From assembly GCA_964057225.1 (NCBI GenBank), contig OZ059897.1:11222001-11286000 (forward strand): DNA of 64,000 bases, in the 5' to 3' direction. A program made the translations under genes and the position numbers. The notes beneath the pieces were generated by a model that was given only the letters and a program-made list of their open reading frames with translations, did no database searches and had not been told where the DNA came from. Below, one piece after another: positions 38,790 through 50,139 of the stretch. Each line of letters starts with the position of its first letter. Positions within the stretch are counted from its first letter, which is position 1. The stretch comes from Auanema rhodensis (taxonomy: Eukaryota > Nematoda > Chromadorea > Rhabditida > Rhabditidae).

Positions 38790-39416
38790 ATGAAGCCTTC
38801 AATGCACCGTGCCAGTATCGTCCATCTTTTTGAACAAGGGCTCAAACCTATGGAGATTGTCAGAACTCTTTGTATACCACAAGCTTTGTTTATAGAGTTA
38901 TCAAGGTATACAAAGATCAAGGAAACGTCGAACCAAGAAAAATACCCGGAAGACCCAGAAGTGTGAACACAGCACGAACCCGGAATGCCATCCGAAGCAG
39001 AATAGCTCGAAATGATGGTGTAAGCTTAAACAAAGTTGCTTTTCAGATGAAAATATCCCGTTCAACAGTTCAGAAGATTGTAAAAAAAGAACTAGGCTTT
39101 CATTCTTACCTTATACTGAAAGGACACAGGCTCACGGAACAGATGAAAAAAAATCGGTATGAAAAAGCCGAAATTTTACTTCAGAATCTCGAAGGGGCTC
39201 GCATCAACAACGTTTTGTGGACTGATGAAAAAATTTTTACTGTTTTTTTTTTTACTTTTACTGAACCCAAACTCAATCAACAAAATAGCCGTCAACTGCT
39301 CCACACTGGAGAACAGTACTCTGTCAAGAGAAAGATAGCAGAAAGAAGCCACTTCCCACAAAGCAATGGTGTGGGGAGGAATAACAGCGACAGGGAAAAC
39401 TCCACTTGTTTTTGTT
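38790..39416 (+). pseudogene. maT transposase, truncated and frameshifted, right arm
   Basis: This inverted copy of 33273-34313 lost one G near 38880, which shifts frame, gained a T-rich insertion after the first catalytic D near 39245, and stops at 39416 where a MITE end is joined. It lacks the second and third catalytic residues. Confidence 0.85.
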
Positions 39417-39488
39417 TTCTGAATTTTTGTAGTTTGTCTTCTCAGATATAAGGGTTTCTAGTGGGTGCCCGACTTTCATCGCACATGA

Positions 39489-39522
<34 letters not shown>

Positions 39523-39650
39523 TTCTTTCAACTAATTTTGTATAGTGAGATGAAATGTAAATATTATAAGATAAATGCAGATCAAAAGAATGAAATATTA
39601 TGTACCGGAAAAAGTAATCGACGTTTTTGAACCTTTGCATTAAACTGCAT
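39417..39650. repeat. MITE end, (TA)n run, Polinton scrap and mariner end
   Basis: 39417-39489 is a Tc1-type end, 39490-39520 a TA repeat, 39521-39600 matches 32382-32482 inverted, and 39603-39645 contains the mariner end TACCGGAAAAAGTAATCG. The order mirrors the left arm. Confidence 0.75.
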
Positions 39651-39819
39651 TAAACGTCATCTTCTGGAGAATTTAGAATAGGTTGTCCTGGTAGTTGGCG
39701 ATCCATAGGTAGCCGTGCGTCTCTTCCAAATAGAGCAATGTATGGGCTGATTCCGGTAGTTGTACTTGGAATTGTATTTAATGCGAATGAGATTTTAGAT
39801 AATTGTGAGGCCCATTGGG
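39651..39819 (-). pseudogene. gypsy-type integrase fragment
   Basis: The minus strand encodes LSKISFALNT..TTGISPY..LFGRDARLP, the conserved end of a Ty3/gypsy integrase core. It is cut at 39820 by a Polinton terminus and at 39650 by the palindrome. It cannot be assigned to a specific element in the window. Confidence 0.75.
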
Positions 39820-40640
39820 AGTAGAGAGCCGTGCAAAATTTACTAACCACGCCCCAAACAGCTGTCAAAAACATACTTTTGGGGGCGTCAGCTGCTAAAA
39901 ACATACTTTTGGGGCGCGTCAGCTGTCAAAAACATATTTTTTAGCGTCAGCTGTTAAAATCATATTTTGGGATCATGGTTCATGGATTTTCCTTTTTTAA
40001 ATTTAAAAATCATGATTTAAAGCATGATTTTTTTTTAAAATCAAATTTTAAATTTGTTTTTTCAAATGTACTTTAAAAAAATATGATTTTTAGCATGATT
40101 TTTTTTTCAAATGTATGTATATGTTTTTAATTATTTTTAAATATATTAAGTGAAAATAAAAATTATAAATTTTAAATATATAAATTTGTTTTTAAATTTT
40201 ATTTATTATATTTATTAATAATTTTTGTTTACTTATTTTGTTTATTTTTTATTGTGTTGTGTTTGTATTGTTTTTATTTTAAAGAACAATAAAATTTTTG
40301 CATGTAGATAATTTTGTTCACCGTACTTGTTATGGGTAATTCAATGGAACACATATCGAAGGTTAATTCGATAAGAACGATATGAAATACCAAAATTTAA
40401 TGGAACACATATCGAAGGTTAATTCGATAAGAACGATATGAAATACCGAAATTTAATGGAACACATATCGAAGGTTAATTCGATAAGAACGACATTAAAT
40501 TATTAATTTTTGAAATTGCGAATTGTTATTAATTATATTTATTCTAACAAGTAAAAGTTTCAAATTATAATAAAGGATTAGTTTTAAACTTTATTTTACT
40601 AATATAACAATACAATAACTAAATAGAGCACACATTGAAG
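39820..40640 (+). repeat. P2 left TIR
   Basis: This matches the right end of P1 read inverted, with four CAGCTG-type units and three ~55-bp TATCGAA/TTCGATA units. 40641-41031 continues as the P1 integrase-side flank without genes. Confidence 0.88.
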
Positions 40641-41060
40641 GTAAATACAATAAGATTAACAAACAGTTGCGGTGACCTCAACGCCACGCATATCGATGGT
40701 TAATAAACACTAATAACTGCACTGTGGGGGTTTAAATATAGTATAATCATTTTAATATATCAAAAGTTTTAGTTTCGTAATATAATCATTAGTAAATATT
40801 CGAGAATGAATTATTTTTCACATATAAAACGTTGGCAGTCATATGTTTTGTGCTACAATATGGGTGTAAAAGTATACTATGATTAATATATCAGCTATTA
40901 AACAAAGTTTAAAAAGCGTAAATGTTTTACAGAGATGGCTGTTGTTTATGGCACAAACGGTAAACAATAATGTTTAAAGAGATGTAAAAACTAATTAATA
41001 TGCAGATTGTTTACAGGTTCAGAGTGCGTAATAATATCGTAATGAATGCTCGCCAAAATA

Positions 41061-41777
41061 TCATTTCCATAATCTAATGTAGAACCTTTTACGACCTTGG
41101 CCATTCTGTGAGTCTCCTTCTCGTGGTGTGTAATATGATTCGGCGGCAGTATCAAAAGTTTTTGACCTTTTACTTTTGAGTGTACGAACCGGTGATGGTG
41201 AATATCGAATAACAGCTTTACGATGACGAGGCGTTCTAGGTAATATAGTAGAGTCCAAGTCTGTAACAGCCGGTTCAGCTCTAGTTACAACGTCAACTGA
41301 ATCATTGTCAGCCGACTCTCTTCTAGTTTGTTTCTTGTTAGAACTAGATACGCCTTTACTGGCTAAAAACTTTGACAAGACTGAAAATCCATTGGGCTCC
41401 GTTTTCGTTTTATCCAATACAAAATTTAAAATTTTTGTAATATCGGTATTTGGTACAGCCTCATTATTAATCACAAGTTGATTACTCTTGTTTGTGCGCA
41501 CCTGTGGAAATTTCTCCCACAAATTGTTATACTTTCTTGGCAACTTGTATTCTGGCAATAGAGGTGGATCAGCATTTTGCACTTGTACTGATATGGGCGC
41601 ATCTATACTTTCTCTATAGTTTTTGAGACGAGCAATCAAGTCTTCGTATAGTTCAGCCTTTTTATAATCGGGTATAGCTTTATTTTCTCGTAAAAGCTTG
41701 AGCTCTGCATCAAACTTGTCTATATTAATTGTTTCCTCCTCGACAGGAATTAGTCGATATTTATGGTTGAGTTTCAT
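41061..41777 (-). CDS. conserved 238-residue Polinton protein (P2 copy)
   Basis: Full-length copy of the gene at 27719-28435, with only a few substitutions (for example VEEE for VDEE near the start) and no stop. Integrase that normally follows it is deleted at 41032, where TCAGAGTGCG from near 30625 of P1 is joined to sequence equal to about 28470. Confidence 0.7.
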   Translation of the reverse strand: MKLNHKYRLIPVEEETINIDKFDAELKLLRENKAIPDYKKAELYEDLIARLKNYRESIDAPISVQVQNADPPLLPEYKLPRKYNNLWEKFPQVRTNKSNQLVINNEAVPNTDITKILNFVLDKTKTEPNGFSVLSKFLASKGVSSSNKKQTRRESADNDSVDVVTRAEPAVTDLDSTILPRTPRHRKAVIRYSPSPVRTLKSKRSKTFDTAAESYYTPREGDSQNGQGRKRFYIRLWK

Positions 41778-42083
41778 GATTTAAAACCAAAATAGGCAAT
41801 ACCACATGTAACTATGGTTTTCAATTGTTTAGTGTGAAAGCGTTGCCAATAATGATTTAGCCTTTTCCGGTGTGCGTATCAAAGCTATTTGACGTAATAA
41901 TGAAGATATGGGCAACAGGGTTTTATATTCCTTGTTAGTTAAAAGAAAATTATTATTTTTCACAATATTAAATACAATTTCAACAATAATTTCAATTTGT
42001 GCAAAAGAAAATGAGGAAACAGAACAAGGAGTTTCGGCGCAAGAAGACAAAAAGTTGAAATTTGACAAAATACGACCACTCAT
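41778..42083 (-). pseudogene. small Polinton protein, frameshifted (P2 copy)
   Basis: Same gene as 27414-27722. One extra T near 41831 changes the C-terminal frame and brings in a stop. Confidence 0.65.
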
Positions 42084-42095
42084 TGAACAAGCACT

Positions 42096-42742
42096 TTAAG
42101 CACTAAACACATTTCTGGCAACATAAACAATAGGGTTCTCCGCTGTTATATCAGATAGTATACGCTGCTTCTCACTTGTTAAAGGATGATTGTCAATCAG
42201 TAAATGACTATAGGGAGTAGACATTGCATCATCATACGCCTCTACAGCATTTTTGAAACGTGGCCCAAATAATTGCTGCAGACAATTACGTATTTCTAAA
42301 ATATCTGAATGACTTTTCATCAGTATTATATATGTACTATTGATTGGACTGGTCCTGTCCAGTTGAAATGCCGCTTGCACAAGATTAAACACTGCCAAAT
42401 TCCAGTGATGTGCCCACACTGTAAAAATGTTGTTGAGTAATTCCTTTGCTGCTTTATTCGATGAAAAAAAGTTCATCAAATCATCCAGCACTAGTATAGT
42501 ATTTACTCCCTTTTGTTCTTTTATTAAATCAGGATCAGGAGGCCCTTGAATAATTATTAAACGCTCATCATTTATTGGTACACCTGACGATGATCCACAT
42601 TGACTGAACCAGAATATTCTATCAATGGGGACGTTGAAAAACTTTTCAGTATTTTCGCATATGTGCTTTATGAGGGTTGTTTACCGTATTGGGTTGCCCC
42701 TATTACAGTTGTCTGACTGGGTAGTATGAAGCTGAAAACCAT
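42096..42742 (-). pseudogene. packaging ATPase, frameshifted (P2 copy)
   Basis: Same gene as 26754-27401. One T is missing in the Walker A region near 42684 relative to P4, which separates MVFSFK from the rest. Walker B and the C-terminal half remain open (42096-42491). Confidence 0.75.
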
Positions 42743-42821
42743 AATCAACCACTCGTAAATGTACCTAAAATGCAAATGATTTCATTTGCAATAGTGTACA
42801 CGTATCAAGTGGTGGTTTGTC

Positions 42822-42952
42822 ATGGATGATTTTTACATTACTCTTCCATCATCAGTTGACTCTGAAAAAAGTAATACATCATCAGTGTTTCTTACCAGAT
42901 CACCTGAAATACTAAGGCTACGCAATAATAGGTATTGCATTGGGCTGACAGT
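42822..42952 (+). pseudogene. minor capsid N-terminal fragment (P2)
   Basis: It starts MDDFYITLPSS as in P4, then is cut at 42952 by TIR-type sequence. The rest of the gene lies inverted at 44658-45372. Confidence 0.75.
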
Positions 42953-43160
42953 CATGCTTTAAACCATGATTTTTAAATTTAAAAAAGGAAAATCCATGAA
43001 CCATGATTCCAAAATATGATTTTAACAGCTGACGCTCAAAAATATGTTTTTGACAGCTGACGCGCCCCAAAAGTATGTTTTTAGCAGCTGACGGCCCCAA
43101 AAGTATGTTTTTGACAGCTGTTTGGGGACGTGGTTAGTAAATTTTGCACGGCTCTCTACT
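42952..43160 (-). repeat. Polinton right-terminus fragment inside P2
   Basis: The outer ~210 bases of a TIR, ending GGCTCTCTACT at 43160, directly followed by capsid-gene sequence (ACTGTCCGCC). It marks the right end of a Polinton that inserted into another Polinton's capsid gene, the body of which is lost or rearranged. Confidence 0.8.
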
Positions 43161-43428
43161 ACTGTCCGCCAAGAGGTGAATTTACAACTGGACTATTGCT
43201 TACAGCACTTTATAAGGCGTTTCTTCCGGCATTGATGAGATTTTGGGCTATAGGTGATTGAATGATGCGTGGTAGAAATGATGCCAAAGTTGCCAAAATA
43301 CCACCCAAACCATGACCCCTCTGCATTCCACGTTGAAACTTCATTCCGCTAAATGGGGCGCCACCCATTTGTTGATTTAAAAGTGTTGTCCATTGAATAG
43401 AGTTGACATCCAAAAGGAGGTGTGGCAT
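43161..43428 (-). pseudogene. major capsid N-terminal region fragment (P2)
   Basis: The pX-like N-terminal region from MPHLLL, interrupted at 43161 by the TIR fragment. About 89 codons remain; the shell domain is absent. Confidence 0.75.
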
Positions 43429-43479
43429 ATCGAACCGCACGCGCGCAATACAAAAGTTACACTAGATCATTCTACTGAA

Positions 43480-43934
43480 ATGTATTCGTCTGAAATAGTA
43501 TCACTATTGCAATCTGTCCCCAGCACTCGGAAACTATTCCTCGGTGTATATAGCGCTGATACTCTACCCAAAACGCGTCGTAAAAACTTTGCACTTGTCG
43601 TAAATACTGACACACTTGATAAGCCAGGCACACATTGGCAGGTCATCTTTGTCCGTAACAAGCAAACCTATTTTTCTGTAGCTTGGGATATAAAATGAAC
43701 AAGTACATTCAAAATTATCTGGCCAAATATAAAAAGGTAAAAATTAATACTTGCAAACTACAACGTATAATTGAATACACTTGTGGTGGCTATGTAGTAT
43801 TTGTAATACTAATGTTGTCGGCTGGTAATTCATTTGAAAGCATTTGTTCATTTTTTAAACTATTGAAAAATGATGATGTCTTTATTAAAGCGTTTATGCA
43901 TAAAGTATTCGACTATAAATTAGCTACTATATAA
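43480..43934 (+). pseudogene. adenain-like protease, frameshifted (P2 copy)
   Basis: The His region (GTHWQV) is in the first frame; one T missing near 43674 shifts to the frame 43683-43934, which carries CGGYVVF. Otherwise close to P1. Confidence 0.8.
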
Positions 43935-43975
43935 GAAATTTGTCATTAACAACCTGCTACATTACGTGGTCAGTT

Positions 43976-44146
43976 ATGAATATTCCTTGTCACTGTGAAT
44001 TATGTGTCAAATACACGTTGGAGCAATCTAAACCAGCGCCTCTATACAGGAGAATGTTGAAATGTATTTCAGTGCCATTTATTAAAGGTATAGCATTGGG
44101 ATTGGGCTTTTGTACAACACTAGTAATTTTATTGATCATTTTATAA
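43976..44146 (+). CDS. small tail-anchored membrane protein (P2 copy)
   Basis: Same 56-codon gene as 25132-25302, with Cys for Gly after PCH and a slightly changed hydrophobic end (LLIIL). Open. Confidence 0.6.
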   Translation: MNIPCHCELCVKYTLEQSKPAPLYRRMLKCISVPFIKGIALGLGFCTTLVILLIIL

Positions 44147-44187
44147 AAGTGGGTTGATTGCGTGTGGTCGTTTTTCATTTTCCTCTA

Positions 44188-44652
44188 ATGGAACTTTTAT
44201 GTAAGAAATATTGTGGTACATGCAAGGAAATATTTTCTTCAACCAAGCATTTTAGTGATCACGTTTTGAAAAGGCATGCAGGGATTCAACCCGTATGTAA
44301 CAATTATATCAGGAATGCTGACTTTATTCAAAAATATGGACATTTGGATGGTGTTCGTAGACGTTTGTGTCCTTATTGTAGTGAAACTTTTGGAACAAGA
44401 TTCAATTGTGAGCGTCATATTCGGCGTATTCATAATAATAATGGAACGAATGGTGAAGATGGTGATGGGAATGATACCAGCAAACCCTTTGAAAAAGCTG
44501 AGGAGTTTGTACATTCAACCCAATCAAAAAGATGCCGCAGCAATAGTAACGGAGAACATTCACAACACGAGCCGAGCGACAAACAAAACTGCCCTAAACT
44601 ATCTTTTAAACCTTCGAAAATAAAAATGTGGTATTGTATAACTGTTGAATAA
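44188..44652 (+). CDS. C2H2 zinc-finger protein (P2 copy)
   Basis: 154 codons. Both fingers are complete here (CGTC and CPYC), unlike P1. Acidic/serine tail conserved. Confidence 0.75.
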   Translation: MELLCKKYCGTCKEIFSSTKHFSDHVLKRHAGIQPVCNNYIRNADFIQKYGHLDGVRRRLCPYCSETFGTRFNCERHIRRIHNNNGTNGEDGDGNDTSKPFEKAEEFVHSTQSKRCRSNSNGEHSQHEPSDKQNCPKLSFKPSKIKMWYCITVE

Positions 44653-44657
44653 AACGT

Positions 44658-45372
44658 TTATTTTATATTTTTAACATGTAATGTAACAACTGTAGAACCA
44701 TAATTAAATTGCATAGGACGACCAAATTCATCTAAAATTTCAATACGTATGGTATCGAGTGTTTGTCTAGTGATTGGCACAACGAATAGGATTAAATGTT
44801 TTGGGAATCATTTTACCAAATTCAGTGGGAAGTGGTACAGGTAAACATGCAAGTAAATTAGCTTCCACATTACCAAGAATGGAATATTCTACAATATCAC
44901 AATATATATACATTGTATTAATGTTATTTGAAAAATCAATGGGACGCCTGGCTATTATTGTATCGTTGATGTTTTTATTTTCAAAACCAAGAAAATATGC
45001 AAAATCATCACCAAGCGTTGCATTCATTAATAGTCGCTTGCTTGTTACAAACTCTATGCGCTGCAATGTTTTGTTAAACTGAAATGTGGCGTCTGCGAGC
45101 ATTTCCTCCACTAGCTTAGCCTCAGCCTGGCGATTATTATACCACTTTTTTACATCTTCATCTTTATCTATTAAACTTTTTATACGTGCTTCTTCCTCAG
45201 CTCCAAGAGGCTTTGTATTGTTGGCGATAAATGATTCTCTTCCAGCATTGAATCCGCGTATTATTTCATCACCATTTGCATAGTTGCCTTTAGGCAAGTG
45301 TAGAATAAATTTTCTATTGGAAAAACGTAGTGTATAAGATAAATCTTTTTGAACATTTAATATAGAACAAGG
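44658..45372 (-). pseudogene. minor capsid protein, 3' part (P2 copy)
   Basis: The middle of the gene is open (44767-45297), but a small deletion near 44780 (GGCACAACG against GGTACATAACG) shifts the last 40 residues. The 5' end is lost at 45372, where unrelated sequence starts. Confidence 0.75.
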
Positions 45373-45745
45373 TAAAATGAGCCTAGAGAAATTATGAGAA
45401 ATTATAATAAAGGATTAGTTTTAAACTTTATTTTACTAATATAACAATACAATAACTAAATAGAGCACACATTGAAGGTAAATACGACGGGATTAACAAA
45501 CAGTTGCTTTCCTTTCTCTAAGTTCCACCGCACCTGGTAAAAGTAAAAATGAGGTCAGGTCATATTTTTTGAACTGAACAAATCCCTTGTTTATCAAGGA
45601 TGGGTTGACAACTATGACACATAGATTTACTTGTTTAGAATATATATTTTCAACTGACATAATTGATTCAATAATTATTCTTATCTCTATACAATTAATG
45701 TTTTCATGTCAATCAATTTATATAATCATGTTCATATTGTAAGGA
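45373..45745. other. inner-TIR fragment and unidentified sequence
   Basis: 45395-45507 matches the inner end of the integrase-side TIR (about 40566-40670). 45508-45745 is unrecognised. This marks a recombination junction between Polinton pieces. Confidence 0.6.
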
Positions 45746-47741
45746 ACTTCTTTTATTCACTTTCTTCTTTCAAAACTGCTATTGTTATAACCTGTGATAA
45801 AAAACAATAAACCTTGACTTATGCTATTTTCAACCACATTTTCCATCGAATTACATTTTAAGGTGTGGCATTTCTTACACTTGGCTTTACATCTATGCAA
45901 CACTGTTTTGTAAGATAATTTACAGTGTTGGCATATAATACCATCAAAAAGCTGTGATCTACTACAAGTTGTAGTACAGTCATAATGATTATTTCGGTAG
46001 CCTAGTGTTACCACTTTGCTAGCCGTTTCATTGAAGACACGCTGAATAGCGTACATACGCTGTCCAGATGGCCTAGCGTATACTACAAACTTATAGTCTG
46101 TATTACAACTTGCAATAATATTTAAATGGTTTAAATTTTAATTTGGTAAATGTACAGAAATACCACACCTATTTAATAAATTGATATGATGTGGTTGCAA
46201 CAAGATGTAGTTGCGACGAAGATTTTGAATACTCCGCTTCTCAATAACATCTTCTGCTGCCTCTTCATCGGTTTTCCACATTCCCACAACTGCTGCTCTA
46301 GCCAGGCAATGTGTATCAGTGTTCTCAATTGTGCCAGGTATTTTGAGTTCGGCATCAAAAGAGAAGCCAACTCTACCTTCACCAGGCATCAGGCTTGGCT
46401 GCACTAGTCTTTCATCAAACACATACATTTTAATATTCATTGCCTGGTTAATTACAGCCTCTCGCTTTGATTGCTGCACCTTGCTGATGGCATTCATGAT
46501 GGCAACGCCATCCAAATGCTCCCTTCTACGGAAATCCATAAATATGGATCCCTTTTCAAAGGATGGGTGCTCTATTGATAGACAAAATAATGCTTTTTGT
46601 TTATCTGGCACACCACTTTCAGCAAGGCACCGATCAAGAAACTCATTAAATAGCCGCGGCATGACAACATGCATTGGCTCATTAATGGCTTCCAAATGTG
46701 GGAACGTGAGCGATCTAACGACCACGTTGGTGAACCGACCAGTGCGTTTTATGCGTCGGTGTGACCACTATAATACACACTTTTTATAATGGTTATACGC
46801 TTTCATTTTAAATATAAATAATTTTTGTTTATAACTTTTAATAAATTTACTTTTCTTTAAATTATTTTTATAAGCTTTTACTAAAAATAAATGGCATTTG
46901 ATTTTTAAATATAAAGTTTTTTCTTTTATAAACATTTGTTAATGTTTAAAAATAAATGAAAAGGTCAAGATGGTGTTTTATTATTTTACTAGTTCAAAAT
47001 GTTTGAAATATTTATAATTTGTAAGAATTCAAAATTGGTTGAAAGAAAGATATATAGTGAGATGAAATGTAAAGATTTTAAAATGAAAGCTGTTCAAAAG
47101 AATGAGTATATAAATTTCAAAATATTTGCAATTTGTTTGATAAAAGATATAGATTCAGATGAAATGTAAAGATGAGAGAGAGAGAATTTTATGAATGCAA
47201 TTGAAAAAGAGAAATAAATTTCAATTATGAATTATATATTTATTTATTATGAAATAATATGTAAATAAAAGATCGTACCTCTATTTTACAGACATCGTTG
47301 AAAGCCGCTCCATATCCGACTTGCCCTCCACTGGTTGATGGGGTAGCGGGATCCCATTCTCTTAAAAAGAAAAAAACTAATTGTTATAATTTTAAATATC
47401 GCTTACTCATCACTGTCGTCCAAGGTTATTACTTCAATAACCCTTGATGATGAGGGCCCACTGTTAAAAGTGGGTGATGTGGGCTCACAGAGCTCGATCC
47501 CACCAGCCTCGGTAAACTTTATACGTTTACTAAAAAACAAAATATATATATAGATTCAAAATTGTGTTAAAGTACCTGAGCTGATTAATCTCTTCATAAT
47601 CGAAACCCAACTCTTTACATAAACGTTTATAACTAAAAAAAAAAAAAGTTTACAAACAAAAGAATCAAAACGACACAACCTATTAGCAGCCATTGTACCT
47701 TGATATAATGAATACATCAGTCTACACATTGCTGTTGGCAT
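45746..47741 (-). pseudogene. polB: polB 5' half with complete first exons (P2)
   Basis: Exons 47741-47680 (ATG start MPTAMC), 47632-47576, 47529-47407, 47360-47279, then a 511-nt intron to 46767 and a long exon. GT-AG introns of 46-47 nt separate the first four. This copy reveals the true N-terminus of the polymerase, missing in P1. Exon 3 encodes VIEVITLDDSDE, a SUMO-interaction-like hydrophobic-acidic motif. The long exon matches P1 and shows that P1 has the frameshift near 19790, but it has its own TAA near 46138 and is truncated after the zinc region at about 45850; exonuclease and polymerase motifs are gone. Confidence 0.82.
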
Positions 47742-47929
47742 TGTAATTTTTTATGTAACATGGATTTGGGTACAGCTGTCAAAACTAGCAGTTGCGATAA
47801 ACTTTGAAATAAATAAGCATATTGAATACATCTGTTTTTATTGTAACCGTCGGATTAATTTTTGTTATTAGTTCTTATTAAATTAACTTTATGCGTTTCA
47901 TTGAGGTCAGCGCAACTGTTTGTTAATCC

Positions 47930-48715
47930 CGTCGTATTTATCTTCAATGTGTGTTCTATAAAGTTATTGTATTGTTATATTAGTAAAATAAAATTTAAAA
48001 CTAATCTTTTTTTTTAATTTGAAACTTTTACTTGTTACAATAAATATAATTGATAACAATTCGTAATTTCAAAAATTAATAATTTAATGTCGTTCTTATC
48101 GAATTAACTTTCGATATGTGTTCCATTGAATTTTGTATTTCATATAGTTCTTATCGAATTAACCTTCGATATGTGTTCCATTGAATTACTCATAACAAGT
48201 ACGGTGAACAAAATAATCTACATGCAAAAATTTTATTGATCTTTAAAAACAAAAACAGTACAAACACAATACAATAAAGTAATAGAAATAATAAATAAGT
48301 ATAATTAATAGAAAAATATAATAAATGAATGATCAAATTTATATAATGTAACAACAAATTTAAATATAATTTATGTATTTGAAATTTAAATAAAATTTAA
48401 ATATTTTTAAATTTATATTTTTTTTTCACTTAATATATTTGAAAAATATATTAAAAATATATACATACATTTGAAAAAGCATATTTAAATTTGATTTAAA
48501 AAAAAATCATGCTTTAAATCATGACTTTTATATTTAAAAAAGGAAAATCCATGAACCATGATCCCAAAATATGATTTTAACAGCTGACGCTCAAAAATAT
48601 GTTTTTGACAGCTGACGCGCCTCAAAAGTATGTTTTTAGCAGCTGACGCCCCCCAAAGTATGTTTTTGACAGCTGTTTGGGGGCGTGGTTAGTAAATTTT
48701 GCACGGCTCTCTACT
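47930..48715 (-). repeat. P2 right TIR
   Basis: Two ~55-bp TATCGAA/TTCGATA units near 48110 and 48160, AT-rich middle, then the CAGCTG unit array and terminus ...GGCTCTCTACT at 48715. Confidence 0.88.
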
Positions 48716-49520
48716 AGCAACGGCAAAAGAGTCAACCTTTCAGGTATCATTAGGCCAAAAAAACAAAAACGCCAAACAGGGCAGTAGGGTGATGTTAAAA
48801 TTTGGGCGATTGTTGTTTTCCCTGCTCCGGGTAAAATGGTTGCGGGCTCAGTCATTTTTATCGAAACAGCTATTACTGTATGTGCAGATCTTGAACTTCC
48901 TGACGTAGGAGTAATGTGCTCTGTTTGATTATATTGGTTAGGTGTCGTCAATTTGTCTAATCTTGGACTACTGAGAATCGGGGTTGATGTTTGTAGGTTG
49001 TTTTTCAAAAGTTTTCTCTGCTCCGGTGAGGTGATTGGAGATAACGTATAGCGCGTGTATGTATTGGGTATTGTAGCAAGTCGCTGTGCTCGGCTAGATT
49101 TTGGGTTTGGGTCTTTGGGTGAGCGATTCAATAAATCAACGACTTTGTTTTTAAGAGATTGTAAGCCTGTTGTTGAAGGTGAACCAGTAGGTTCATGACT
49201 TGAGAGAGAGAAAGATATCAGAATTATTTAGATTTTTATTATTTTTATGTATATTTGAAGAGCGTACCTTTTCTTTCGTAGTGGTGTTCGGAGTCTGTTC
49301 GTCTATGATCAAGGGTTGCTCGTCGTCTCCAGATGGTATGTAGTCCGGATCGCTAGAATGTTCTGAAGGAGAAAACGTACCTGCACGGCGCGTGTAAAAT
49401 TTTTCGACGTTAGGCTTCTCCTCAGCTGTGTCTTCGTTGATGATAGCGACATTTTGCGCGCAAGTTTGGCTTCTAGTTACTGGAGCTGAATCGCGGGATC
49501 CGGGTTGGAGTGTGTACTAA
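48716..49520 (-). pseudogene. Gag 5' region of a minus-strand relative of the first retrotransposon
   Basis: It encodes MTEPATILPGAGKTTIAQ and MIPERLTLLPLL, closely matching Gag at 4581-4790, with an internal loss of about 20 codons after SPYCP. Upstream acidic/serine-rich sequence also matches the first element. Gag is cut at 48716 by the Polinton terminus. Confidence 0.8.
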
Positions 49521-50139
49521 GAGGTACTGCTGAGTTATACCTTCTCTCCACCTTGTTAGGGCTCTTGGTTTGAAAAAACCTCGAGTGTCTGATTACGTGG
49601 AGGAAGATGGAATTTTAACGTAATTGGGTAGGTATGTACGTTTAGTTGTTGGTGATAAGTTGGGAAAAGTTAGATAGAGACTGACGACTGGTTTGGTCAA
49701 GTCGGAAGGATAGGAATGAATCTAAGGTTCTGGCCATAACTTTAGATTCGCCTTCTACCGTACTTTGAAATTGGACTTTGGTTATCTTGGTCTTTTGGGT
49801 CCAATTTGTATTGCATTTGAATTTTTCTTTTCTCTTTGCACGCATTATGGATGATTGCCTAGTCTCAGTGGGCTTATTCCCTTCTCTTTTTTATAAAAAT
49901 TTTTGATTTTTAGTCGCAAACTCCCTTAGGCATTCCAAAAAGTTAAAGCATTAAAATTGGGCTTTGGTAATCCATCAATCTATCCAAGAGGAATTACTAG
50001 TCCCAATTGCATACTTAATTCGTTCGTTCATGGTTTAACGGAAAGTAAGGATCTTTTTTAAGAAAATCTACCGTAGTCGTTTTGCAAACCAAAGATCTTG
50101 TTTTATAATATCGAAGTTACATAGCTGACTAAAATTTAC
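49521..50139 (-). other. leader of the minus-strand gypsy-class relative
   Basis: No gene seen. The first ~80 bases match the sequence just upstream of Gag in the first element (AGGTTTTTTCAAACCAAGAGC). Confidence 0.45.

Larger units (their letters stand above)
32336..39650. repeat. large imperfect palindrome (arms ~3.2 and ~2.1 kb, loop ~2.1 kb)
   Basis: The left arm is 32336-35505, the right arm 37596-39650 in inverted order. Both contain mariner end, Polinton scrap, MITE end, maT and mariner in the same series. The right arm lacks the counterpart of about 32560-33701 and has a ~19-base T-rich insertion near 39245. Sequence identity between arms is very high. The loop (35506-37595) is unrelated. 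Confidence 0.85.
39820..48715. mobile_element. scrambled Polinton P2
   Basis: It is bounded by AGTAGAGAGCC at 39820 and its complement at 48715, but the flanks (integrase at left, Gag at right; ATTGGG against AGCAAC) do not form a target duplication. Inside, segments change orientation at about 42952-43160 and 45372, and integrase is deleted at about 41032. It is best read as a composite of several insertions. Confidence 0.8.

Noticed and set aside
39820..43160. A 3.3-kb internally deleted Polinton between two facing termini
   Set aside because: Flanks ATTGGG and ACTGTC do not match, so the two ends do not belong to one insertion.
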